A DNA stretch of 64,000 nt, from NCBI GenBank assembly GCA_934230415.1, contig CAKQEW010000004.1, forward strand, positions 1 through 64,000, written 5' to 3'. Within the stretch, counting starts at the first letter, position 1. Each line of letters starts with the position of its first letter. The notes under the pieces were generated by a model. That model made no database searches, was not told where the DNA came from, and saw only the letters and a list, made by a program, of their open reading frames with translations. Source of the stretch: an uncultured Alphaproteobacteria bacterium. GTDB taxonomy: Bacteria; Pseudomonadota; Alphaproteobacteria; Rs-D84. Shown piece after piece: positions 8,416-16,208 of this stretch. A program made the position numbers and the translations under genes.

Positions 8416-8884
8416 TTACGTTTTCTGAATTAATCATGGCCACCTGGGCGTGTTTCATTTCCGCATATTGACGTGCGGCGCGCTTTGCCTGGCGTTTCTG
8501 AATAATGGTTTGGATATATCCGAATTCGTTATACAGGGCGTCTTTTAATTTTTCTTTGGCCTGTTTGCGGTTCGCAATGTTTGGCTGTTTCATTGTGTAT
8601 GCCGACAGATAGTCCGCCATCAATGATGTTAATGAATCCAAAAACTGTGGGTTTGTAGAACTGGATTTGTCGTGTGGCAACAATCTGATAAACACGCGGG
8701 TTTGCAAAATCAAGAAATCGTATGCCGCAGCAGAATACGCGCACGTTTCACGCCATGTGTTGCGGGTGTTTTCCTGGGTTGCATACGACGTGCCATATTT
8801 ATCCAAGAATAACGCGGTTATTTCGCGTGTGTATGTGGCAAATGTGCGCTGTGTTGCAGTTTGTTTTTTGTGAAACGTTGCCAT
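8405..8884 (-). CDS. unknown 159-aa basic helical protein
   Basis: I do not recognise this protein. It is rich in Lys/Arg/Gln/Thr, predicted mostly helical, without signal peptide or membrane segment; the C-terminal third (QKRQAKRAARQYAEMKHAQ) looks like a charged coiled coil. It has a good ribosome site (AAAAGGGAC, spacing 6) and a strong promoter containing the shared operator-like inverted repeat (site E, 8917-8945), so it may be co-regulated with the other genes bearing that element. A nucleic-acid-binding role is possible from the charge alone. Confidence 0.75.
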   Translation of the reverse strand: MATFHKKQTATQRTFATYTREITALFLDKYGTSYATQENTRNTWRETCAYSAAAYDFLILQTRVFIRLLPHDKSSSTNPQFLDSLTSLMADYLSAYTMKQPNIANRKQAKEKLKDALYNEFGYIQTIIQKRQAKRAARQYAEMKHAQVAMINSENVIKK

Positions 8885-8916
8885 ATTTTGTCCCTTTTGG
8901 TTTGTTGCTGTGCAAT

Positions 8917-8945
8917 AACATAGGACAAAATATATAATTTGTCAA
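8917..8945 (-). promoter_or_regulatory. promoter with embedded operator-like inverted repeat (site E)
   Basis: Minus strand: -35 TTGACA (8940-8945), 17-base spacer, -10 TATGTT (8917-8922). ACAAA-N8-TTTGT at 8925-8942 starts inside the -35 box. It differs from site C (62.0 kb) at only two of 18 positions. Confidence 0.6.
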
Positions 8946-8953
8946 CGATAAAA

Positions 8954-9700
8954 CTATTTCTTTTTCGCCTTTTTCGCATCGCGCATTTGGTAATAGTCCC
9001 ACATGGCAATTGGTGCAATATCCGTCTGGCGCATCTTGCGACGTACCCAGAATATTCCAAAGAATTCGCGGCGCAGTGAATCATATCCAGAATATTCCCA
9101 GTCAATTATCCCGGTGATGTCCATTGTGTCTGGGTTAACGATAATATTGCTGCACATGTCGCCGTGCACCAATCCGCAATCATTTTTATTTGCGCTCTTG
9201 GGTTTCAGGTCCGCCAGTTCTGGCGCATCATAATTAAACAGTGCAAATATGATTTCGGCCAATTGGTGCCCCAGTTTTTCGCGATGTTCGCGTATTTGTT
9301 TCAGTGGCAAATCCACCAGCACACGTCCCGGGATAAATTCAGTTTTATAAAACAAATATTCGCCCATTTGAACCAAATCAATTTTCGGAATACGTACAGG
9401 CATCACCGGGCGAATGGCGTCGGTAAAGCGTTTTTCATATGCGAATCTGGATGCGCTGTCATCACGGTGTGTGTATTTGCGAACCTTGAACACAGTGCGG
9501 CCATTGAATATAAACGCCAACGAACCGCCACCTTTTTTCATGGTCATATGCCACCAGTTGTATTCCGGCCAATTTGCCCGAATGGCATTCAATTTACGGC
9601 GATAATCAAACAGGTAATCCCGCTGAAACGCACGGCGCCAACGACGTACCGGTATTAAATAACTGCATAACGTCCAGATTTCAAAGCATATTTTCCACAT
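8954..9700 (-). CDS. APH-family (aminoglycoside/choline kinase-like) phosphotransferase
   Basis: A 248-aa kinase-like protein. The catalytic loop LVHGDMCSNIIV (His-Gly-Asp with Asn five residues on) and the metal-binding IIDWEYSGYD are the hallmarks of the aminoglycoside phosphotransferase/choline kinase fold. The N-terminal lobe has VFKVRKYT, likely with the ATP-binding Lys. The substrate is unknown; drug, choline, sugar or lipopolysaccharide core are all possible. Start at MWKIC is preferred (GGGGA at spacing 4-8). It is a single gene, divergent from priA. Confidence 0.75.
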   Translation of the reverse strand: MWKICFEIWTLCSYLIPVRRWRRAFQRDYLFDYRRKLNAIRANWPEYNWWHMTMKKGGGSLAFIFNGRTVFKVRKYTHRDDSASRFAYEKRFTDAIRPVMPVRIPKIDLVQMGEYLFYKTEFIPGRVLVDLPLKQIREHREKLGHQLAEIIFALFNYDAPELADLKPKSANKNDCGLVHGDMCSNIIVNPDTMDITGIIDWEYSGYDSLRREFFGIFWVRRKMRQTDIAPIAMWDYYQMRDAKKAKKK

Positions 9701-9769
9701 GTGTATCCCCAATAAAAATTCGTAATAAATGGTATTGAAAAAAACGAAAAAAACAAGTACTTTGTGGGT

Positions 9770-11974
9770 ATGTTTAACGCAGGCGATATTGTCAAAGTTT
9801 TAATACCGAATGTTGTCAATGCCGGGTATGATTACCGGCTGACGGCGCCTGTGGATTTGGGGCAATTTGTGGCATGCCGTGTTATGAACCGACCATATAT
9901 TGGCGTTGTGTGGGGTGTTGGGGATTCTGGATTGCCGGCGGATAAAATCAAAGATATATCGGATGTGTATGATGCGCGTCTGCCTGTTTCGGATTTACAG
10001 TGGATTGCAAAAATGTCTGGGTGGACACTGATGACGCCGGGTGCGGTGTTGCGACTGATTGTAAATGTGCCAGATGCGTTTTTGCCACCAAAAATGGAAC
10101 CGTTATATGGCCTGAATATCACAGATGGCGTCCGCATGACCGCCCCGCGCCAGGCGGTTTCGGATGCATTTGCGTCAAACGACGGTGACCCAATGTCAGT
10201 CGCCGACATTCAAAATATCGCACACGTCAGTTCGTCTGTGGTTCGTACAATGATAGGTCAGGGGATACTCGTGCCCAGAGAGCAGAGAGCAAAGAGCAGA
10301 GAGCAATGTGCCCCCGTATATCACGATTGTGGTAACATAAAATTAAATACCGAACAACAATCGGCGGCGGATACGATTGGTGCGGCGATTGATGCGGGTG
10401 GTTTTTCTGTGTTTTTGCTGGATGGCATCACGGGCAGTGGTAAAACCCAGGTTTATTTTGATGCTGCATGGCGCGCATATTCGCGCGGGGCATCTGTATT
10501 ACTGATGATGCCAGAAATCGCACTGACGGCGCAATTTATGCACCGGTTTACGGCACGATTTGGTGCTGCGCCCGTTGTGTGGCACAGCAATTTAACCGCG
10601 GCGCGTCGGCGTGAAATCTGGCGTGGGGTGTTGCGTGGCGAAATTCGTATGGTCGTTGGCACGCGCAGTGCGCTGTTCCTGCCGTGGCAAAATCTGGGGC
10701 TGATTGTCGTGGACGAAGAACACGATACATCATATAAACAGGAAGATATGGGTAACTATCATGCGCGTGATATGGCGGTACTGCGTGCGAAAATCGCCGG
10801 ATTCCCCGTCGTGTTGGCCAGTGCGACGCCCGCGGCGGAAACGTTACAGAATACCCAATCAGGTAAATATAAGTTGCTGCGCCTGACGTCACGATTTGGT
10901 GGTGCGCAAATGCCAACAATTGAAACGATTGATTTGCGTGAAAATCGGCCGGACGCGTATTGTGTGTCAAATGATGCGGACGCCGCGCCCCAGAATGGGT
11001 GCCTGTCGGCGCCGATGTGCGCGGCGATTTCTGATACATTGTCCCAGCATCGCCAGGTAATGTTGTTTATAAATCGGCGCGGATTTGCACCAATTGTTCA
11101 GTGTAAAAAATGTGGTTGGGTTGCCCAGTGTCCTGATTGCAGCGTCAGCATGACATACCATCGTGCGGTGGGTAAATTACTGTGTCATATGTGTGGGCGT
11201 ACCGCACCAATGCCGACCCGGTGTCCCGATTGTGGTGGTGATGTATCCATGCGTGGCGCGGGCCTGGAAAAGATAGCAGAAGAGGTGTCCGTCCGTTTCC
11301 CAGCGGCGCGTGTGGCATTGGTATCCAGTGATACGATTTCATCGCGCCAGGCATTGGAACGCATGGTCACGAAAATGGAAAATGGCGAAATAGATATCGT
11401 TATCGGCACCCAGATTCTGGCCAAGGGGCACCATTTTCCGAATCTGACATTGGTTGGCGTGGTTGATGCCGATATGGGGCTGTTTGGGACAGATTTCCGT
11501 GCCGCCGAACACACGTTTCAGCAATTATTCCAGGTCGCCGGTCGTGCCGGTCGTGGCGAATTTCCGGGGCGGGTGTTACTGCAAACGTATCAACCGGACC
11601 ATCCGGTCCTGCGTGCGATATGTGCGGGTGACCGTGATGCGTTTATGGCATCTGATATGGCGTCGCGTCGTGCGGCGGGAATGCCCCCGTTTGGGCAATT
11701 GATTGCGGTGATTGTGGAATGCCAGCGCGAAGACGCGCTGAAAAAATATTGTGCCGCATTGGCGGCGGCCGTGCCGAACGCGGCGGGCGTAAAAATCATG
11801 GGGCCAATCGCGGCGGGCGTGTACCAAATCAGAAACTGGTATCGTATGCGGTTCCTGGTCGTGGGCGGGGCGACAACATTATTACAACCGGTCGTTGCAC
11901 ATTGGTTGCGCGCGGTGCGCGCCCCCGCCAACATTCGGGTCAAGGTTGACGTGAACCCGCAAAACTTTATGTAA
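9770..11974 (+). CDS. priA: primosomal replication restart helicase PriA
   Basis: PriA recognises stalled forks and reloads DnaB. Motifs: Walker A GITGSGKTQVY, DEAH-type VDEEHDTSYKQ, the zinc-binding Cys pairs CKKCGWVAQCPDC and CHMCG/CPDCG, and ILAKGHHFPNLTLVGVVDAD in the second RecA domain. About 735 aa, usual length. Around residues 170-185 there is an odd low-complexity insertion (REQRAKSREQ) coded by a purine-rich repeat. ATG 9770 is preferred over the GTG two codons earlier. Confidence 0.95.
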   Translation: MFNAGDIVKVLIPNVVNAGYDYRLTAPVDLGQFVACRVMNRPYIGVVWGVGDSGLPADKIKDISDVYDARLPVSDLQWIAKMSGWTLMTPGAVLRLIVNVPDAFLPPKMEPLYGLNITDGVRMTAPRQAVSDAFASNDGDPMSVADIQNIAHVSSSVVRTMIGQGILVPREQRAKSREQCAPVYHDCGNIKLNTEQQSAADTIGAAIDAGGFSVFLLDGITGSGKTQVYFDAAWRAYSRGASVLLMMPEIALTAQFMHRFTARFGAAPVVWHSNLTAARRREIWRGVLRGEIRMVVGTRSALFLPWQNLGLIVVDEEHDTSYKQEDMGNYHARDMAVLRAKIAGFPVVLASATPAAETLQNTQSGKYKLLRLTSRFGGAQMPTIETIDLRENRPDAYCVSNDADAAPQNGCLSAPMCAAISDTLSQHRQVMLFINRRGFAPIVQCKKCGWVAQCPDCSVSMTYHRAVGKLLCHMCGRTAPMPTRCPDCGGDVSMRGAGLEKIAEEVSVRFPAARVALVSSDTISSRQALERMVTKMENGEIDIVIGTQILAKGHHFPNLTLVGVVDADMGLFGTDFRAAEHTFQQLFQVAGRAGRGEFPGRVLLQTYQPDHPVLRAICAGDRDAFMASDMASRRAAGMPPFGQLIAVIVECQREDALKKYCAALAAAVPNAAGVKIMGPIAAGVYQIRNWYRMRFLVVGGATTLLQPVVAHWLRAVRAPANIRVKVDVNPQNFM

Positions 11975-11988
11975 TTTTAATTTTCTGT

Positions 11989-12017
11989 TTGATTTAATTT
12001 GCGTATTTGGCTAGCAT
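11989..12017 (+). promoter_or_regulatory. promoter of structured leader RNA, copy 1
   Basis: -35 TTGATT (11989-11994), 17-base spacer, -10 TAGCAT (12012-12017). Transcription would begin at about 12024, exactly where the first hairpin of the leader starts. Confidence 0.55.
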
Positions 12018-12024
12018 ACCCATT

Positions 12025-12201
12025 GACATGGGGTGTTCCCATGTCGGGGATTCAAGACCCCATTAAAACCAGCGTCCATGTGACGATAAAAAACTCCAAC
12101 ACCCACACGGGTTGGAGGGCTGCGAATATATTGAATAAGCACGCTATAACTGGTTTTATAGTCTTGAACCTCCAACCACCTGAATATTTCGGTGGTTTTT
12201 T
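12025..12201 (+). ncRNA. structured leader RNA with terminator/antiterminator (candidate RNA switch), copy 1
   Basis: In order: hairpin GACATGGG/CCCATGTC with loop GTGTT; GGGG; a helix TTCAAGAC plus AAAACCAG (12051-12072) that closes with CTGGTTTT plus GTCTTGAA (12150-12168); inside it a small hairpin CGTC/GACG and CTCCAA/TTGGAG; then CCTCCAACC and a terminator ACCACC/GGTGGT with a T-run. GGTTGGAGG (about 12110-12118) can pair either with the upstream CTCCAAC or the downstream CCTCCAACC, and the latter overlaps the terminator's 5' arm. The T-run ends 21 bases before the next gene's start. A second copy at 18.9-19.1 kb has the same plan with compensatory base changes. Not matched to any RNA class I know. 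Confidence 0.75.
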
Positions 12202-12222
12202 AATGTCACAGGGGGGCCAGTG

Positions 12223-13011
12223 ATGTTTGCAAAAAAATTACTTATACCAATAATGATTTTGGCGTTGTCGCCGGCATTTGCCGCGAATTGCGAGGTTTCA
12301 TTGATAGAGACAACCGATGCCAGCACGACCGGTATTACAAACTGCATCAATGGTGAATTATACCAATTTGGCAGCAATGTGTTTGAATCATGTCTGGATT
12401 GTAAACCTGGTGTCAAGAGCATAGAAACAACATACGTATCCAGCAGTTGCAACCAATCCACAACACGGGTAATTTGCGCCACCACATGCACATCGGAATT
12501 GGGCGCCGAAACCAGCACGGTTGGATGCGACCTGGCCGAGGTATATAATTTTGGTGGCGGGTCGTACACAACGTGCAAACAATGCTCAAATGGATATAAG
12601 GCCCAAACCGACACGTACACGGATTTACAGTGCACAAACACTGTGACGTATACCAAATGCGTGGTTGACCCGACTGCCGAATGTACCGATGATTCTGATT
12701 GTGATGATGTCCTAGAGACGCCTGATTCCACTGGGCGTGCCCTGGCACGGACGGGTGGATATTGCAGTGGCGGTGAATGTGCATATCAGGATGAATATTA
12801 TGTCTGTGTGGCCGGTTATTATGGCAATGGTGAAACATGTACAAAATGCCCCGCCAGTGCCGATGGCGCGACCGTGACGACGTTCTTTGAAACGACACCG
12901 ACCTTGTCGTGGACCACAGATGTTCGTGGGTGCTTTATTGCCAAGGATACCACGGGAACCGACACGGCGGGTTCATTTATATATGAAAACAAGTGCAGTT
13001 ATTCAGAATAA
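12223..13011 (+). CDS. secreted cysteine-rich protein of unknown function
   Basis: A 262-aa protein with a clear signal peptide (LLIPIMILALSPAFA, cleaved before NCEVS). The mature part has about two dozen Cys in loosely repeated units (CLDCKPG, CKQCSNGY, CTKCPAS), resembling the many disulphide-rich surface repeats of EGF/TNFR type, but I cannot name a family. It would be periplasmic or on the cell surface. Start 12223 follows GGGGGGCCAG. It lies 21 bases after the terminator of the structured leader RNA, so expression probably depends on read-through of that leader. A terminator follows at 13011-13036. Confidence 0.8.
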   Translation: MFAKKLLIPIMILALSPAFAANCEVSLIETTDASTTGITNCINGELYQFGSNVFESCLDCKPGVKSIETTYVSSSCNQSTTRVICATTCTSELGAETSTVGCDLAEVYNFGGGSYTTCKQCSNGYKAQTDTYTDLQCTNTVTYTKCVVDPTAECTDDSDCDDVLETPDSTGRALARTGGYCSGGECAYQDEYYVCVAGYYGNGETCTKCPASADGATVTTFFETTPTLSWTTDVRGCFIAKDTTGTDTAGSFIYENKCSYSE

Positions 13012-13036
13012 AAATGCCCCGTATGGGGCATTTTAA
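13011..13036. terminator. bidirectional intrinsic terminator
   Basis: AAAATGCCCC-GTAT-GGGGCATTTT between the convergent genes ending at 13011 and 13033. Confidence 0.8.
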
Positions 13037-13281
13037 TGTTGGCGTTCGGATTCTTTTGCCTTGGCCTGGGCCATGACCTTTTTGCGTTTGATTAACGCCT
13101 TGACCCGGTCAACGCCGTTCATCAGTGCATCAACCAGACTTGGTTTATTCAGCAGGCGCTCTTCGCGTTCTTCGGCCATGCGCATAATCTCTTCATCATG
13201 TGCGCGCATTTCCGCTTTTAATCTTTCGTCAATTGGAAACCGCAAGTTATTATCGGTTACCGTGATTCCTTCTTCGTCCAT
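13033..13281 (-). CDS. small charged protein beside the VirB11-like ATPase
   Basis: An 82-aa, strongly charged, helical protein with no signal or membrane segment; the middle (EEREERLLNKPSL) is a likely coiled coil and the C-terminus is basic (KRKKVMAQAKAKESE). The ribosome site AAGGAGAAAAAC is excellent. It is directly downstream of and co-oriented with the VirB11-like gene (29-base gap), so probably in one operon. Not recognised. Confidence 0.75.
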   Translation of the reverse strand: MDEEGITVTDNNLRFPIDERLKAEMRAHDEEIMRMAEEREERLLNKPSLVDALMNGVDRVKALIKRKKVMAQAKAKESERQH

Positions 13282-13310
13282 GTTTTTCTCCTTTTTTATC
13301 TGTGTGGGTG

Positions 13311-14270
13311 CTATACAACCTCGGTCACGGCGCGCAGTGCGCCATCACGCGATAATTGTACAACGCGAATCTTTTTCTTCATTTCTGCAATCAGGTCGGT
13401 GCGATTATACGCCGGTTGGGTATGCAGAATACGGTCGGCAAACGCTGCGTATGCGGCATCGGCACTCTCGGCATGAATGGTGGTATAGAAATGGTCGTGT
13501 CCCGTCCCCAGCATTTCCCACAGAACCGCCGCATTGTCCGTGGAAATTTCCCCGCCGATAATAACATCTGGCGTCATACGTACCACCAAATCCAACAGGC
13601 GCGCATAATTAAACGAATTTGTCTGTTCGGTACGCGACAGGACAAAGTGAACACGGTTTGCCTGCGGAACACGAATTTCACGCGCATCTTCCACGGTAAT
13701 CACACGACTGTTTTGGTCAATCAGGGTCAGCATGTGATTCAAAAACGTTGTTTTACCGGTTGCGGTCGCACCGCTGATTAAAATCGGACTGCCGTCATTA
13801 ATGGCAGACATCAGTCTGTCATATGGGTCATCGGGACGCACGTTCTGGCGTGGTTTAACCTTTAACAACGGTTTGCCACGTGTCAGGCCGTAATTTGCAA
13901 ATGACGTATCGTGGGCCGTGGCACCACGTATGTTCAGGGCAACGCCACCTGTGACATCGCGTTCATCATACTGAACGTTTGGCCCCGCAATTGCCGAAAA
14001 ACGATGGTTGCCCGCCAACGTGGCATACACGACCGGTATACCGTGAACCGGGTCAAATGGCAAATCATATATATTTGCAACCGTGTGAATTAAATCCACC
14101 AAATATTGTTTGGTCAGTATCGGCGCATCATACGCAACCCACGGCACGCGTGCACCGTGCAATCGCATCCACACCTGGCCGGCGTGGTTGATTGCGATTT
14201 CTTCAACAAACGACGGGCGGTAAAATTCCGCCAGTGGTTTCAGCAAAGAATCCAGAACTACATTTGACAT
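13311..14270 (-). CDS. VirB11/CpaF-type secretion ATPase, orphan
   Basis: A 319-aa member of the VirB11/PulE traffic ATPase superfamily, hexameric motors at the inner membrane that power type IV secretion or pilus assembly. Walker A ISGATATGKTTFLN, the Asp box (VITVEDAREI), Walker B RMTPDVIIGGEI and the His box HDHFYTTIHAESA are all present. The N-terminal domain resembles VirB11 (FVEEIAINHAGQVW). No other type IV secretion genes are in the window, so its partner complex must be elsewhere or lost. No clear ribosome site precedes the start. Confidence 0.85.
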   Translation of the reverse strand: MSNVVLDSLLKPLAEFYRPSFVEEIAINHAGQVWMRLHGARVPWVAYDAPILTKQYLVDLIHTVANIYDLPFDPVHGIPVVYATLAGNHRFSAIAGPNVQYDERDVTGGVALNIRGATAHDTSFANYGLTRGKPLLKVKPRQNVRPDDPYDRLMSAINDGSPILISGATATGKTTFLNHMLTLIDQNSRVITVEDAREIRVPQANRVHFVLSRTEQTNSFNYARLLDLVVRMTPDVIIGGEISTDNAAVLWEMLGTGHDHFYTTIHAESADAAYAAFADRILHTQPAYNRTDLIAEMKKKIRVVQLSRDGALRAVTEVV

Positions 14271-14352
14271 TATGTTTTGATTTTATCATAAATCCGGTCT
14301 TGAATCAAAAAGGATTATTTGATAAAATCAAAAAAACAAGAGAGATACGAAC

Positions 14353-14916
14353 ATGAAAAAATCCTTGCTGTTTTTGATGTGCGGTGCGTTGGCATTGGCC
14401 GGATGCGCCACAGACACAGATGCGCCGTATAACCAGGACGATTTTGCCAACGGTGGGGCGGACGCGCCACTGTATAACGAACGGACCAGCACGTTTATGC
14501 AATCTGACAATCAATACTCTAATATTGATTCGTATAAACCGAAAACGGCTGCGGAAAAGGAACAGTCTAATAACAAATGGAAAACATCGCGTATGGAAAC
14601 CCGCTGGCAAGAATACAAGGGTGCGATGGTTCGTGTTCAGATTTTGTTGGGCAACACCGATATGCGTGAAATGCGCCTGCGCCTGGTTCAAAATGCCGAT
14701 GGTATGGATATTGATGGCGACAGTCGTACAATATTGGGTCATGTTGCTGATTACGAGATGAAGCGTGTATGTGGCCGCAACGCGGACAGCATTGTTATGG
14801 TATATGACCGTCCATCGTTTGATGTGATGCGCCCGACGCCGTTCTTTGATTATCGGATAGAGGCCGAAGGCGTCACCATGCGCGAATACGGGTTCCGTTG
14901 CGTTTACAATAAATAA
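14353..14916 (+). CDS. lipoprotein of unknown function
   Basis: A 187-aa protein with signal sequence and lipobox LALAGC. The first 80 mature residues are Asn/Asp/Thr-rich and probably disordered; the rest (KGAMVRVQILLG to the end) looks like a compact beta-rich domain with two Cys (RVCGRN, FRCVYN). Not recognised. It is divergent from the VirB11-like gene and 25 bases before the next lipoprotein gene, so the two may share an operon. Confidence 0.8.
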   Translation: MKKSLLFLMCGALALAGCATDTDAPYNQDDFANGGADAPLYNERTSTFMQSDNQYSNIDSYKPKTAAEKEQSNNKWKTSRMETRWQEYKGAMVRVQILLGNTDMREMRLRLVQNADGMDIDGDSRTILGHVADYEMKRVCGRNADSIVMVYDRPSFDVMRPTPFFDYRIEAEGVTMREYGFRCVYNK

Positions 14917-14941
14917 CAATCATAAATAAAAGGGTGCAAAT

Positions 14942-15274
14942 ATGAAAAAGATTATGTCAGCGGCGGTTGTGGCCGGCGCAATGGTCCTGGGTGCATGCGA
15001 CAGCAATGCAAACGATGTTGCCAAAAATGGTGACACTGTCGTGATTGATTTTGCCGGGTTCAAGGACGGGGTGCAATTCCCGGGTGGCACGGCAACCGGA
15101 TATAAATTGACACTGGGCAGTGGCCAATTTGTCCCCGGGTTTGAAGACCAGGTTGTTGGTATGGCACGTGGCGAAACCCGTGATATTAATATCACATTTC
15201 CGCAAAACTATTATCCAGAATTGGCGGGCCAGGCGGTTGTGTTCAAGGTCACCGTCCAAGACATCATTAAATAA
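14942..15274 (+). CDS. exported lipoprotein consisting of an FKBP/trigger-factor PPIase domain
   Basis: The 110-aa product has a lipobox (VLGAC) and then a single FKBP-type fold: DTVVIDFAGFKDGVQFPGG, YKLTLGSGQFVPGFEDQ, MARGETRDINITFPQNY, FKVTVQDI. These match the peptidyl-prolyl isomerase domain of trigger factor more closely than ordinary FkpA or SlyD. Standing alone as a lipoprotein it would act on proline bonds of periplasmic proteins. Ribosome site AAAAGGGTG. It is followed by a bidirectional terminator. Confidence 0.82.
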   Translation: MKKIMSAAVVAGAMVLGACDSNANDVAKNGDTVVIDFAGFKDGVQFPGGTATGYKLTLGSGQFVPGFEDQVVGMARGETRDINITFPQNYYPELAGQAVVFKVTVQDIIK

Positions 15275-15276
15275 AG

Positions 15277-15303
15277 AAACGTCCCACTGGGACGTTTTTT
15301 TAT
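15277..15303. terminator. bidirectional intrinsic terminator
   Basis: AAACGTCCC-AC-TGGGACGTTTTTTT between the converging PPIase and lpxI genes. Confidence 0.85.
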
Positions 15304-16121
15304 TCTACGGCCACGATAAATATTTTTGCGTCGTTGGCGGCGCGGATTGTGGCCTCTTTATCCACAACAAAGCATGTTTTTGCATTTACGATAATCCCGC
15401 GCAGGTGTGCCGCCGCAACTGCACGTACGGTATCAACCCCAATCGCCGGAATATCAATACGCAGGTCCTGGCCCGGTTTTGTCATTTTCGCAAATACCCC
15501 ACTGGCGCGGCGTTTGTTTTTACGCATTGCGACCACGCGTTCCAGCATTTTGGCGGTGCCTTCGGCTGCCTCTACGGCGATGACCTGTTTATCAACAACG
15601 ACCGATGCGCCAATGTCGGCGGCGCCGATTGTGTGCGATACATCCACCGCGCGTTCAATGTCGCGTGCGTCGGATTTGCTGGGGCGCACCCGTGTTTTTA
15701 CCCCGGCGGTTTCAAATGCCAGTTCCGGTGCCGCGTCCTGGGCGGCAACGATTTCAAATCCGCGCTTTTCCAATGCCTTGTTCAATGCAGTCCCCATAGA
15801 ATCATACCCCCGTTGATGTTTCATAATGCTGAATAACATGCCAATTGACCACCAATCTGGCCGAATATCGGCAAAATTCGGATGCCCCAGTGCGCCAACA
15901 AATGTCAATTTGCGAATTCCACGCCGGCGAAACTCGCGAATTGCCGGCCATGCACCACCCAATCGTACCACCAGGTCCGGATGCAAATCCGGATTTACAA
16001 AGTTTTTCAATCCGACGATGTATACATCCCATCCCGCCCGGCGCAATGCGTCGCGTGTAAAAAATGGTAAATCCAATGCACCCGCAACCAGGGCAATTTT
16101 CTTGTCTGTGTTTTTCTTCAT
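15300..16121 (-). CDS. lpxI: UDP-2,3-diacylglucosamine pyrophosphatase LpxI
   Basis: LpxI (DUF1009) cleaves UDP-2,3-diacylglucosamine to lipid X and UMP in lipid A synthesis and replaces LpxH in alphaproteobacteria and some others. The protein has the N-terminal domain (IALVAGALDLPFF) and the C-terminal catalytic domain with DIGASVVVDKQVIAVEAAEGT, KMTKPGQDLRIDIPAIG and GIIVNA. The usual lpxA/lpxB/fabZ neighbours are absent. The MKKNTDKK start is chosen although its ribosome site is weak. Confidence 0.93.
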   Translation of the reverse strand: MKKNTDKKIALVAGALDLPFFTRDALRRAGWDVYIVGLKNFVNPDLHPDLVVRLGGAWPAIREFRRRGIRKLTFVGALGHPNFADIRPDWWSIGMLFSIMKHQRGYDSMGTALNKALEKRGFEIVAAQDAAPELAFETAGVKTRVRPSKSDARDIERAVDVSHTIGAADIGASVVVDKQVIAVEAAEGTAKMLERVVAMRKNKRRASGVFAKMTKPGQDLRIDIPAIGVDTVRAVAAAHLRGIIVNAKTCFVVDKEATIRAANDAKIFIVAVE

Positions 16122-16208
16122 ATTGCGTATGATACGCGTAAAAGGGGCTGGAATCAAGTCGCAAATTATGATAGAATTTGCGTATAATTAATCAGTGGGT
16201 ATAACGTA

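Noticed and set aside
12025..12201. Structured RNA considered as tmRNA, 6S RNA, retron RNA or IS110 bridge RNA
   Set aside because: No tag-coding ORF or tRNA-like ends, no 6S-type long closing helix, no reverse transcriptase or IS110 transposase nearby. The terminator next to a start codon in both copies fits a leader RNA better.
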